From Chitinophagaceae bacterium (GTDB lineage Bacteria > Bacteroidota > Bacteroidia > Chitinophagales > Chitinophagaceae): DNA of 64,000 nt. The stretch covers positions 496,001 to 560,000 of the forward strand of contig JADJOC010000009.1 in assembly GCA_016713965.1 (NCBI GenBank). Reading direction: 5' to 3'. Below, in pieces: positions 9,801 to 19,257 of the stretch. A model generated the notes under the pieces. That model had not been told where the DNA came from, did not search any database, and saw only the letters and a list, made by a program, of their open reading frames with translations. The position numbers and the translations under genes are program-made. Position 1 is the first letter of the stretch, and every line of letters begins with the position of its first letter.

Positions 9801-10510
9801 TTACCTTTGACTGAATACTTGCATTGTATAGTTTGCCGCTTGCTGCCATTTACCTGGTAACTGTAAGGATACAATTCTTTTATTTCGCCTACAGATGTTT
9901 TAATGATTAATTCTTTATTTCTGATTTCTAGTTTATCTACACCATCATATCGCATAGATATTTTATTTACATCACCGCCGGGATGGACTATTATATCATA
10001 TTTTAGCTTGCCTGCATTGCTGTAGTATCTTACATCTATATTGGGATAAATATTTTTATAAGTTACCGCCTGAAAAATTTTACAATCAGCCGCCCATTTG
10101 GATTTATCATTTCCAATAAAAAAATTATTTTGTGTTAATTGGGCTTTGTCGGGTAAAATTTCAGTATTCAGAGATGCATTTAAAAAACTTACTTTAGAAG
10201 CATGCGATCTGAGAATCAAATTTCTTGCAGTATTTGGAGCAGTGCGTACATTCTCCTTATTATCATTTTGCGAATGCCCGTGCATTCTTTTAGAAAACTC
10301 ATCTAAATCTTCAGGATTATGCAAAAGGACAGTAAAACCTTTATTTTCAATAAAAAAAGCACCTGTTGCAAAATCACCCTTAAAATTTACGCTATTATCC
10401 CATTGCCCTTTATTTTCTATAAATTCTATTTGCGACTGGGCACAAAGAGCACTTATAAAAGATAAAAATAAGCAGGGTATAGCTTTTAATATTTTTTTTG
10501 GAATTTTCAA
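6892..10510 (-). CDS. Secreted beta-propeller/PKD protein with type B T9SS C-terminal domain, frameshifted
   Basis: This is an exported cell-surface protein of about 1,205 residues after removing one extra base near 8500. The upper frame ends NLPARW and the lower resumes at DGDDFYFFVLERN. It has a signal peptide (FISALCAQSQ), then an N-terminal domain with IEFIENKGQWD (DUF7948-like) and SBBP-type propeller repeats (YATYIGGSGNEQPHSM, FATYYGGSGDDA). Four PKD domains follow, each with a W-D/E-F/Y-GDG core (FYWDFGDG, FYWDYGDG, FTWDFGDG, YIWEFGDG). The last 90 residues (VPNAFTPGRFG, YNRWGKVVFETS, GWDG) form the gliding-type C-terminal domain (TIGR04131). Such proteins are exported through the type IX system and held at the surface. 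The downstream PorP/SprF is its likely partner. Confidence 0.9.
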
Positions 10511-10571
10511 TTATTTTTTTTTACAATTTACTAAAAATGTGCAACATATAAATGTATCAAACTATATAAAA

Positions 10572-12673
10572 TTACGCAATTTTGCTCCAGGCTGTTTTAC
10601 TTGCTTGCTGAGCCAAGTAGTTTTTAACAGGCAAATTTGTTGCCATATTTATGTCAGGATCACCAGACAGTAAAATATCTACTTCTGCTTTTACCGCTTC
10701 TACAATTACCTTGTCAGTAACAATATTTGCGAGTTTAAAGTTCAATACACCACTTTGGCGTGTCCCTTCTATATCACCCGGACCTCTTATTTCTAAATCT
10801 TTCTCGGCTATCTTAAATCCATCATTGGTAGCTACCATTATCTTTAACCTTTCCCGGGCATCATTTGATATTTTAGGCCCTGTTAATAATATGCAAAAAC
10901 TTTTTTCGGCTCCTCTTCCAATCCTTCCTCTAAGCTGGTGCAATTGCGATAAGCCGAATTTTTCAGCGCTTTCAACCACCATTACTGTGGCATTGGGTAC
11001 ATTTACGCCTACTTCTATTACTGTAGTACTTACCATAATTTGTGTATCTCCTGTTACAAACCTTTGCATATTAGTTTGCTTTTGATCAGCAGGTTGTTTA
11101 CCGTGCACCATGCTTATCCAAAATGCAGGTTCAGGCAAAAATGATTTCACTTCTTCATAACCTTTCATTAAGTTTTCATAATCCAGTTTACTGCTTTCTT
11201 CGATTAGCGGATAAATAATATAAGCCTGCCGTCCTTTTTGAACTTGTTCTTTAATAAAAGTCATTACCTGGGGCCTTTTATTTTCAAAATAGTGTATGGT
11301 AGTGATAGGCTGCCTGCCTGGTGGCAACTCATCCATTATGCTGTAATCTAAATCACCGTAAGCGGTAAGCGCTAATGTACGGGGTATAGGGGTGGCTGTC
11401 ATAACCAGCACATGTGGAGATATTATATTTTTTTTTTGCAATTGTGCCCTTTGTGCTACGCCAAATTTATGTTGCTCATCGACTACTGCAAGCCCAAGGT
11501 TGTGAAACAGTACTTTATCCTCTATTACCGCATGCGTACCAACCAAAATATGTAAAATACCTTCTGCACAATTTTTTAAAACTGATCTTCGCTCTTTCAC
11601 TTTAGATGAACCTGTAAGTAATTCTATACTCACCGGCATATTTTTTAATAAGTCTTTTATTGTATTAAAATGTTGCTGTGCCAAAATTTCAGTTGGGGCC
11701 ATAAGTACGCTTTGATAGCCATTATCAATAGCTATCAGCATACTCAACAACGCTACTATTGTTTTACCGCTGCCTACATCTCCTTGTAAAAGACGGTTCA
11801 TCTGTTTGCCGCTTCCTGTATCTCTTCTTATTTCCTTCAGTACTCTTTTTTGTGCCCCGGTGAGTTGAAATGGCAAATACTGACTGTAAAATGTATTAAA
11901 AAAATCTCCTACTTTATCAAAAATCACTCCTTTGCTAAACCGGTGACGGCTTGTTTTAACCAAAGTCATCCGAAGTAAAGAGAAAAATAATTCTTCAAAT
12001 TTCAATCTTCGTACAGCATGTTGATAATGCTTTTCAGACGGGGGAAAATGTATATATTTATAGGCCTGCCACCTGCTGATAAATTTATATTTTTGAATAA
12101 TTGATAAAGGCAGATTTTCCGGCAGGTCTTTTTCTGCTAACCGTTGCAAAAGATTATAGGTGATCTTGCCGATTTCCTTACCATTTAATCCTCTTGCTTT
12201 TAATTTTTCTGTAGATGGATAAACAGGTTCCAGGAAACTTTTTTCCATCAGATTTTTGGGCTGCAAATATTTCTATTTCAGGATGGGCTATTTGTGGCTT
12301 GCCCATAAAAAAGGAAAGCTTTCCAAAAGCTATATAAAATTGTCCTTCGTGTATAATTTTCTGTACCCAGTTTATACCCTGAAACCATACTAACTCTATT
12401 TCTCCTGTTTCATCTTGCAAATGTGCAACCAGGCGTTTTCCCTGTTTTGCTCCCAACAATTCTTTGTATATTATTTTACCTTTTACCTGCGCATATTCAT
12501 TTTGGCAGGATAAACTTCGTATAGCTTCCACTTTTGTTTTATCTACATGGCGGAAAGGAAAAAATTTAATAAGTCGTTAAAGGTAAATATTTGCAACTCT
12601 TTCCGCAGCATATCACCACGAAGAGCAGTTACCCCTGTAATGTACTCTATAGGGTTGTTTAATATGTTAACAT
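10572..12673 (-). CDS. recG: ATP-dependent DNA helicase RecG, frameshifted
   Basis: RecG remodels stalled replication forks and branched recombination intermediates. The helicase core is intact: LLQGDVGSGKT (Walker A), VVDEQHKFGV, MTATPIPRT and LRGRIGRG. The C-terminal TRG-type region follows. The OB-fold wedge domain (KGKIIYKELL, GEIELVWFQG) is in another frame that joins near 12250. The first 60 residues (NPIEYITGV, LRKELQIFTFNDLLNFF) are in a third frame joining at about 12550, where a C is missing before FRHVDKTK. A plausible start is ATG 12671-12673, itself one base out of frame. Correcting three indels gives about 700 residues, the normal RecG length. Sequencing error is the likely cause. 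Confidence 0.88.
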
Positions 12674-12758
12674 TGTTACTTATAAATGTATTTTTTTAGA
12701 AATGTATACCCATTAAAAATAAAATATCATGGATATATTTTTATAGAATAAATATTTA

Positions 12759-13070
12759 TTATGCCTGGGCAGCCGGACCACCAAAATTAAAAGGGATTTC
12801 TACAGATTCCATATCCTGGATGGTGCCATTATTAGCTTCAAATTTTTTTACATTATCTATCATTGCTTTCATAAAACGTTTAGCATGAAAAGGTGTAAGT
12901 ATAATACGGCTTTTCACTTTACTTTTTGGGGTACCCGGCATTACATTAACAAAGTCCACTACAAACTCTGCATGGCTATGTGTTATTATGGCAAGATTGG
13001 CGTATTGGCCTTCTGAAGTTTCTTCTGAAATTTCAATATTAAGCTGGTTGGGTTGTTCTGTATTGCTCAT
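12759..13070 (-). CDS. DUF3467 domain-containing protein
   Basis: This 103-residue cytoplasmic protein starts at ATG 13068-13070 (MSNTEQPNQL). The longer frame to 13178 reads through the upstream terminator and is rejected. It contains the DUF3467 pattern: YANLAIITHSHAEFVVDFVNVMPG, split by the conserved Asp and Phe, then SRIILTPFHAKRFMKAM. DUF3467 proteins are very widespread in Bacteroidota, where they resemble small regulatory or chaperone-like proteins. Their function is not established. It appears to be monocistronic, with hairpin 13097-13124 immediately upstream ending the preceding gene. Confidence 0.85.
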   Translation of the reverse strand: MSNTEQPNQLNIEISEETSEGQYANLAIITHSHAEFVVDFVNVMPGTPKSKVKSRIILTPFHAKRFMKAMIDNVKKFEANNGTIQDMESVEIPFNFGGPAAQA

Positions 13071-13096
13071 TGAATTTTTTTTACAAATATAAAAGT

Positions 13097-13124
13097 AAAA
13101 AGCTCCTTTTTTTAAGGAGCTTTT
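13097..13124 (-). terminator. Rho-independent terminator after the DUF1735 lipoprotein gene
   Basis: The arms AAAAGCTCCTT and AAGGAGCTTTT form a perfect 11-bp stem with a T-rich loop and U-tract. It lies 20 bp past the stop at 13144 on the minus strand. The symmetric A/T tails would allow function in both directions. Confidence 0.8.
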
Positions 13125-13143
13125 AGAAAAAATATAAATCAAA

Positions 13144-14163
13144 TTATCTTGGGCCAATATAAGTCCATGTTTCATCAAATATAACCCGGATATTAGGAGG
13201 GGCCGGTACTACACTTGGCTGTTTCATAAAATATTTTATCCTGATATTATGTGTAACAGGATCGAAAGTACTTACGAAATCCCCATCTAATACAGCTGAA
13301 CGTGTATTTGCAGCAGGTTCGTACGGACTAACCATGTTTGATACCACATTAGTATTTGGGTTAAATGTAACTGACATACCAAAAGCACCATAATAACTAG
13401 GAGCACCATTGCTAAATATAGGATGAAAAACGTCACCAGTATATGTCATATCATAAACATCATTGGTATTAGCACCTGTGGTAACCAGATGAGCTTCCCA
13501 TTTAGGCATATATTGGGTAATAGTTGGAACGACTATATCAACTAAAGAACCTGTTACTTCATACTTGCCATCATAAGTATTTTTAGCACCAAGCTGAACA
13601 ATTACTGTGCTATTAGCAGATACTTTACCATTGGCATCAGCTGAAGTAATCGTAAATGCAAGACCGTACTGGCTGCTCGGATCTAACAAAGTAGAGTTGG
13701 GAACTGTTAAAACTAATTCTTTAGCGCTTTCTCCTGGTTTAAGCGTTACAGTATAATTGCCACCGTCTCCACCAACTTTTGGATTATTTGCACTTACCGT
13801 ATAAAGGTTAGACGGTAAATATACTAATGGATTTTCACCATGAGCAATTAATGTATCATTATAAACCCTTAGTTGAGTAGTATCATCTTTAAGGGTTACA
13901 GTCATTGTCTTGCTTAATTCTGAACCATTGGGTACATCTCTTCTTACATCAATAAAACCAAGTGTTTGAGGACTGCTTACAAAATCAATAGCGATAGATT
14001 TAATTTGAGGCGCATCACCGGATGGTCCGCCATCTAAAATCTTTACTGTCGTTTGTCCGCTTCCACCAAGTGGTTCAGGCGTGTCTATTTTATCACATGC
14101 ATTTAATAATGATATAGCAATTATTAAAGCCGCAAATTGTTTTATAAATTTTAAATATTTCAT
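13144..14163 (-). CDS. DUF1735 domain surface lipoprotein of a SusCD locus
   Basis: This protein of about 339 residues starts at ATG 14161-14163 (MKYLKFIKQF). A start at 14184 adds seven residues and cannot be excluded. The signal peptide ends in a lipobox (ISLLNAC), so the Cys would be lipidated. The first half reads as a DUF1735/BT_3987-like immunoglobulin-type domain (VTLKDDTTQLRVYNDTL, LPSNLYTVSA). The second half is a beta-rich domain with an aromatic ending (RIKYFMKQPS, FDETWTYIGPR). Such lipoproteins are usually encoded just after susD and are thought to bind polysaccharide or glycoprotein at the surface. The ligand is unknown. Confidence 0.82.
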   Translation of the reverse strand: MKYLKFIKQFAALIIAISLLNACDKIDTPEPLGGSGQTTVKILDGGPSGDAPQIKSIAIDFVSSPQTLGFIDVRRDVPNGSELSKTMTVTLKDDTTQLRVYNDTLIAHGENPLVYLPSNLYTVSANNPKVGGDGGNYTVTLKPGESAKELVLTVPNSTLLDPSSQYGLAFTITSADANGKVSANSTVIVQLGAKNTYDGKYEVTGSLVDIVVPTITQYMPKWEAHLVTTGANTNDVYDMTYTGDVFHPIFSNGAPSYYGAFGMSVTFNPNTNVVSNMVSPYEPAANTRSAVLDGDFVSTFDPVTHNIRIKYFMKQPSVVPAPPNIRVIFDETWTYIGPR

Positions 14164-14190
14164 ATTTACTTTTTTATTTTTCAAAAATAT

Positions 14191-14220
14191 AAGATCACAC
14201 TACAAAAGCAGTGTGATCTT
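14191..14220 (-). terminator. Hairpin between susD-like and DUF1735 genes
   Basis: AAGATCACACT and AGTGTGATCTT form an 11-bp perfect stem with an 8-nt loop, 8 bp beyond the SusD stop. A T-rich stretch follows on the minus strand. It sits inside the presumed operon, 28 bp upstream of the DUF1735 start. It may therefore act as a partial terminator or processing site that reduces expression of the last gene. Confidence 0.7.
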
Positions 14221-14228
14221 TACAAATA

Positions 14229-15794
14229 TTATTTATCCCACCATATCTTTGCGCTCATTACATCACCGCCTGTTAAACGGGCAATTGCAGCTGCAACCTG
14301 CGTAGGGTTTAAGCTATACTCATTAGTAGCATACACATACCTGCGTGGTATTTGCTTACCCGGAGAATTTGTAGCTTCTGTTGTAGGCTTTAGATTAGGA
14401 ACACCTGTTCTTCTCCATACACTCCATCCCTGGATACCATCAGGATAATGTGCTAAATAACGCTGTAAGGCTATGCGTTCCAAAGCATTATCCGTAATAG
14501 CATCTGCTCCTACAATACTTCCATATGCATTTGCACCGATATTAGCACCTCCACCAGTTCCGTTAGCATAGTTAGCCTGGGGGCTTGCAATATAATCAGC
14601 AGCCTGGTCGCTTACTCCCCATTGTGCGAAAGACTGAGTAATTCCCTGGGCATATAAATTTGCTGCATTTCCCGGTATCCAGCCTCTTTCTACAGCCTCT
14701 GCCCTTGCCAATAAACTTGTAGCCGCATTCACTACATTTAAAGGCGAATTTTTATCACGGTTTGCATCTGATAATACCTTTGCATAATTACCAGCTACAG
14801 AAGCGGTAAAATCAATAGCATCATCTCTCGTTAAACCATAAGGGAATGCCGTATTATTAGAACTGAATGCTGCCTTACGGGCATCACTCATATTGGTCAT
14901 TATATCGGCTATAGTTTTTGAGAAAGCATAATCGCTACGGCCATTATAAATCTCGTACCAACGGTTATTAAACGTATTTCCGGGGAAATTTATTGTAAAA
15001 TTATCAGCATTGGTTTCAATTGACCCGTTAACATCATTTTCAGCAAGCGCAAATTCCGTTGCCGCCAACTGGCCGGGATTAGGAAATACTTTACTCATAC
15101 GTAGTGCGATAAACATGCGTAAAGTATTTGCCAGTTTTTTCCATTTAGCCTGGTTGCCACCATACATAATATCACCTTGCATGGCAGGCCCTGCATCAAA
15201 TCCTGCAATAGCGCCTTTTAGTTCGGCGAGCATAGTCGTGTAAATATCTTTCTGCTCATCATATTTTGGTGTATAGTTAGCGGATCCCTGCAAAGCTTCA
15301 GTATAGGGAACATCGCCCCATCTGTCTGTAATTGTCCAGATATAATATGTTTTCAATATTGTGGCAATTGCAATCTGGTTGGCATTAGAACCCGAACTGC
15401 TCACTACATCTTTGGTAGAAGGGTCTGTATTTCTATTAATAATCTGCTGTAAATCCATTAAAGGACCTTGTGCAGCAGGCGGAGGGTTTGCCGTTCCGCC
15501 ATATAAACTACCAAATTCTAATTTAGGCTCCTGGTATAAAGATGATTCTGTATACTGCGTTTCAGAGAAATACTGGGCAAATAACCCGGCTTCTACACCA
15601 CCTGAAGCTACTCCTGCTATAACTACTCCTAACTGAACTTCGGCATTAGTCAGTAATGCTGCTGTAATAGGAGTCGCAGATCCGTATGGGTTGACATTGG
15701 TATCACCAAAATCTTCCAATTTTTTACACCCTGAACCCAAGAGTATAATACCCATAGACAGTGGTAAAAAATATTTTAAAGACATATATTTCAT
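14229..15794 (-). CDS. SusD/RagB-family nutrient-binding outer-membrane lipoprotein
   Basis: This 521-residue lipoprotein has a signal peptide ending LLGSGC, so the Cys is the lipidation site. The chain resembles the SusD-like_2 subfamily: an early NVNPYGSATP segment, helical TPR-like repeats, and the late FEIYNGRSDYAFSK/NAYGSIVGAD region. SusD proteins form the lid over the SusC channel and deliver oligosaccharides or peptides. The gene lies 37 bp after susC, so the two are certainly cotranscribed. No glycoside hydrolase or protease is nearby, so the substrate cannot be inferred. The SusD-like_2 group is often linked to non-glycan substrates such as peptides. Confidence 0.92.
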   Translation of the reverse strand: MKYMSLKYFLPLSMGIILLGSGCKKLEDFGDTNVNPYGSATPITAALLTNAEVQLGVVIAGVASGGVEAGLFAQYFSETQYTESSLYQEPKLEFGSLYGGTANPPPAAQGPLMDLQQIINRNTDPSTKDVVSSSGSNANQIAIATILKTYYIWTITDRWGDVPYTEALQGSANYTPKYDEQKDIYTTMLAELKGAIAGFDAGPAMQGDIMYGGNQAKWKKLANTLRMFIALRMSKVFPNPGQLAATEFALAENDVNGSIETNADNFTINFPGNTFNNRWYEIYNGRSDYAFSKTIADIMTNMSDARKAAFSSNNTAFPYGLTRDDAIDFTASVAGNYAKVLSDANRDKNSPLNVVNAATSLLARAEAVERGWIPGNAANLYAQGITQSFAQWGVSDQAADYIASPQANYANGTGGGANIGANAYGSIVGADAITDNALERIALQRYLAHYPDGIQGWSVWRRTGVPNLKPTTEATNSPGKQIPRRYVYATNEYSLNPTQVAAAIARLTGGDVMSAKIWWDK

Positions 15795-15831
15795 AATTTT
15801 TTGAAATTTAAAGGTTATCTAGTTATTCTCA

Positions 15832-18800
15832 TTAAAACCCTACTCTAAGATTTACGCCTATTGATCTTGTTCCCGGGAATTGTCCTTCCTCACCATTTAC
15901 CCCACTGATTTCTGATGGATCAAAATCTCTTGTTTTGGCATAAATTAACCATGGGTTACGTGATATTACAGAGAAAGTTGCATTTTGAACATATTTGCTT
16001 ACCCCTCCGATTTTATCAACAGGAATTTTGTACCCAATACTCACTTCCCTCATTTTTACGAAAGTTAAGTCATAAATACTTTGTTCAGAAATATTAGAAC
16101 TGGCGAACTGGTGAAAATAAGATAATGCATCCACATAATGATCTACTGCTTTTCCTTCTTCATCAACACCAAATACATGTACGCCACCACCATCTGCAAC
16201 TGCATCACGGATAGAGTTTCCTTTATCATTTAATACTGCAGTACGTGCAGTTAAACCGGAAAAGCTACCAAAGAAATCTGACAAAGAAAAGAATTTACCA
16301 CCATAAGAATAATCTATATTAACATTAACAGTAAAGTTTTTGTAAATATTAAAACTATTTTGAACACCACCGGTATATTTAGGAAGTACGCTACCATAAT
16401 TTACATCAGCCTGTGGTACAAAAAAGCCACCGGCATCTAATACTGGCTGCCCGTTAAGGCGTTTGATACCTGTTCCGAACATTTGCCCCCAAGGCTTACC
16501 CACTTCACTTACTGTGTAAGCAGCAAAAGAGCCGGAAAAAGCGCCTGAAGCTGAAACCAAACGAGTGATACCCGGAGAAATTGAAACTACTTCATTTCTA
16601 AGCAATCTACCCCATGTAGCAGTAATATCCCACTCTAAATTATTCATTTTTAAAGGTTTTGCAAAAAATTGCAGGTCAACACCTGTTTTTGCAATTTCAC
16701 CAGCATTCGTTCTTGTAGCTGTATAACCACTACTTGGTGAAACGCTAATATTAACAGGGAAATTTTTATTGGTCCTATCCCAATATGTAACATTAAACCC
16801 TAACCTGTTTTTTAAGAAACGGGTTTCCAAACCAATTTCTTTTTCACTATTTGTAGCACCCTGCAATTTAGGATCAACTAAAATATTTGGCTCACTCATT
16901 ATAAAGTTACCGTTAAATAAATTCGGGTCAGGTGTATAATAAGTTCCTAAATCATATGCATTTAAAGAATTTAATAACTGGCCACTAGAAACTCTAAGTT
17001 TACCAAAACTTAAAATAGATTTATCCTGGATCAAATCACTGAATACAAAAGAAGCCCCGATTGACCTTGTGTCAATAGAATTTCCAATTGGTTCGGCAGA
17101 AGTATAATCCCGGCGATATGTACCTTCCAAAAATAAATAATTGCGGTATCCAACATCAGCCCTAACAAATAGACCTCTTCTTTCGTATTTGTTTACCACT
17201 TCAATTGATCCATCATTTCTCAAAGAATTTTTAATAGGGGCTACTGAATTAGATAAAGAATATAAACCAGGTACGCTTAGACCACCCATGGTGTTCGCAT
17301 TATTAGTCCTGGAATCGGTTCTTAATATATCAATACCTGCGTTAGCGTTAATTGCGAATTCCTGAATTTTCTTATTATAAGAAGCCAATAATTCATAGTT
17401 TTGGCGATTGCTAAAACTACTTGCTGTTGCATATACCGCTTTACTATTATTTTCATAAGAATTAAAGCTTGACTGGTTTGCACTTCTTTCCATTTCTACA
17501 GGATAAATACTATACCCGTTAGTATTTAATTCCTGCTTACGATAAGTTGCTTTAATGCGGAATTCATTATTAAATTTATAAGTCAAAGCCATATCTCCAA
17601 ATAAACGGTTTCTTCTATCCGGATTTTGAATTAAGTCAAAATAAGTATAATGATTAAACCAATAATTACCTCCAAAGAATTTTTTGGGATTAGCAGGATC
17701 ATATGAAGTAGGGTTAGCATGGTTCCAGCTGGCATATATACCTTCAGGAGTACGCAACCCACGTAATTCTTTTAATTTATTAATATCCAGATCCCTGTGA
17801 AACCACTGGCCGAATGAACCGGAAGACTGGTTGGAATAATCATCATTATTCTCACTTTGCCTGTCTTGCTGAACATAATTTATACTGGTACTGAATATTA
17901 AATGCGGATTAAGATCTATAGAAAAATTAGTATTAAATGTATTACGACTTAAATCACTATTAGGAATTAACCCTTTTATATGCAAATTCGTATATGAAGC
18001 CCTAATATTATATGCATCACCTGCTTTTGAAAAGCTTATATTATTAGTAGTAGTAACACCTGTATTATAAAAATCTTTGATATTATCTTCCTGTGGAATT
18101 AAAGATGCAGTTTTGTATGACCCTGCACTGCCACCATACCAGGCATACCAAGGAATATATTCTTGTCCAACCATACGTGGACCCCAGCTTGCATCATCTG
18201 AATAATCATGATAATATTTACCATCTAATGCTTTCCACTCTTCAGGTTGACCAGGTTGCCATGTATACTTAATTAAATCACCTGCACCGCCACCTGCATA
18301 AGAGTTTTGGTAGTTAGGTGTAATATAAATTTTATCAAAGGTAATACCGCTGTTAATTTCAATTCCAATTCCTTTCTGACCTTTTTTAGCTCTTTTGGTA
18401 GTAATAACGATTGCTCCATTAGCACCATCCGGGCCAAATAAAGCTGCAGAAGCCGGGCCTTGTAAAACCGTAACATCTTCCACGTCATCTGGGTTAATAT
18501 CATTTGCACTTGGCATTATAGTACCATCAACAACATATAAAGCTCCAGAACCAATCCCTAAACCATTTTCACCGCGTAAACGTACAATAGTTTCGCGGCC
18601 TAAAGCTGCAGCTGACTGGCTACGCACCTGAACACCGGCTACTTTACCGGCCAATGCATTATTAATATTAGGCGTACGGACTGTATTCAGCTGTTCTGCA
18701 CTTACATTTTGAACGTTAGAAGACTGGCTTCTTAATGTACGCTTGGTTTGAAACGCACTTGTTACAAATATCTCGGTAAGTGTACCTGTCTTTTCCAAAC

Positions 18801-19074
18801 TGCTGTTGATAAAAGTCTGAGTTCCTACAACACTTTCAACCTGCTTAAAATTAGCGGCTGAAATTTCTAATACATCATTATCTTTTACCCGAATGGTATA
18901 TGTCCCATTTGCATCGGCCTGTACACCAGCTGCACCGCCTTTTACTTTAACTGAAGCAAAGGGTACAGGGTTACCGTCTTTATCTATAACCTTACCGGAC
19001 ACCACCCGGTCTTGAGCTGATGCTAATATTCCCCATAACATCAACATCGAAAAGAGTGATAAGATTTTTCTCAT
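15832..19074 (-). CDS. SusC/RagA-family TonB-linked outer-membrane protein
   Basis: This 1,080-residue TonB-dependent transporter begins with a signal peptide (ILASAQ). A carboxypeptidase-D-like regulatory domain follows (SGKVIDKDGNPVPFASVKVKG, split by Gly, about residues 25-100). The plug carries the TIGR04056/04057 signatures GKVAGVQVRSQS, ALYVVDG and VLQGPASAALFG. The rest is a 22-strand barrel ending in RSIGVNLRVGF with terminal Phe. SusC imports the ligand captured by SusD using TonB energy. It is first in the operon SusC-SusD-DUF1735. The 5' flank (19075-19257) is AT-rich and holds its promoter but no convincing gene. Confidence 0.95.
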   Translation of the reverse strand: MRKILSLFSMLMLWGILASAQDRVVSGKVIDKDGNPVPFASVKVKGGAAGVQADANGTYTIRVKDNDVLEISAANFKQVESVVGTQTFINSSLEKTGTLTEIFVTSAFQTKRTLRSQSSNVQNVSAEQLNTVRTPNINNALAGKVAGVQVRSQSAAALGRETIVRLRGENGLGIGSGALYVVDGTIMPSANDINPDDVEDVTVLQGPASAALFGPDGANGAIVITTKRAKKGQKGIGIEINSGITFDKIYITPNYQNSYAGGGAGDLIKYTWQPGQPEEWKALDGKYYHDYSDDASWGPRMVGQEYIPWYAWYGGSAGSYKTASLIPQEDNIKDFYNTGVTTTNNISFSKAGDAYNIRASYTNLHIKGLIPNSDLSRNTFNTNFSIDLNPHLIFSTSINYVQQDRQSENNDDYSNQSSGSFGQWFHRDLDINKLKELRGLRTPEGIYASWNHANPTSYDPANPKKFFGGNYWFNHYTYFDLIQNPDRRNRLFGDMALTYKFNNEFRIKATYRKQELNTNGYSIYPVEMERSANQSSFNSYENNSKAVYATASSFSNRQNYELLASYNKKIQEFAINANAGIDILRTDSRTNNANTMGGLSVPGLYSLSNSVAPIKNSLRNDGSIEVVNKYERRGLFVRADVGYRNYLFLEGTYRRDYTSAEPIGNSIDTRSIGASFVFSDLIQDKSILSFGKLRVSSGQLLNSLNAYDLGTYYTPDPNLFNGNFIMSEPNILVDPKLQGATNSEKEIGLETRFLKNRLGFNVTYWDRTNKNFPVNISVSPSSGYTATRTNAGEIAKTGVDLQFFAKPLKMNNLEWDITATWGRLLRNEVVSISPGITRLVSASGAFSGSFAAYTVSEVGKPWGQMFGTGIKRLNGQPVLDAGGFFVPQADVNYGSVLPKYTGGVQNSFNIYKNFTVNVNIDYSYGGKFFSLSDFFGSFSGLTARTAVLNDKGNSIRDAVADGGGVHVFGVDEEGKAVDHYVDALSYFHQFASSNISEQSIYDLTFVKMREVSIGYKIPVDKIGGVSKYVQNATFSVISRNPWLIYAKTRDFDPSEISGVNGEEGQFPGTRSIGVNLRVGF

Positions 19075-19257
19075 GCGTTTTAATTATAAACTTTATGAAT
19101 GGTAAAAATAAGGATTAAAAATATTAATGTAAAAAAAATGTTAAATATAAAATTAATTGTGTAAACGTATAATATAAGGACAACAGTAGGAGTAATAATG
19201 CTGCACAAGTCAATAAATTCTTTAATAAAAACAATATTGAATAAATTTAACGCGTTG

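Noticed and set aside
6892..10510. Programmed frameshifting in the PKD protein
   Set aside because: The junction lacks a slippery heptamer, and single-base breaks occur in many unrelated genes here, so sequence error is simpler.
12759..13178. Longer start for the DUF3467 protein
   Set aside because: The extension runs across the upstream terminator hairpin, and the family begins near MSNTEQ.
15010..15636. Antisense ORFs over susD
   Set aside because: They are shadows of the well-supported SusD frame.
13144..19074. Complete polysaccharide utilisation locus
   Set aside because: Only SusC, SusD and a surface lipoprotein are present. There is no glycoside hydrolase, protease or anti-sigma/sigma pair next to them.
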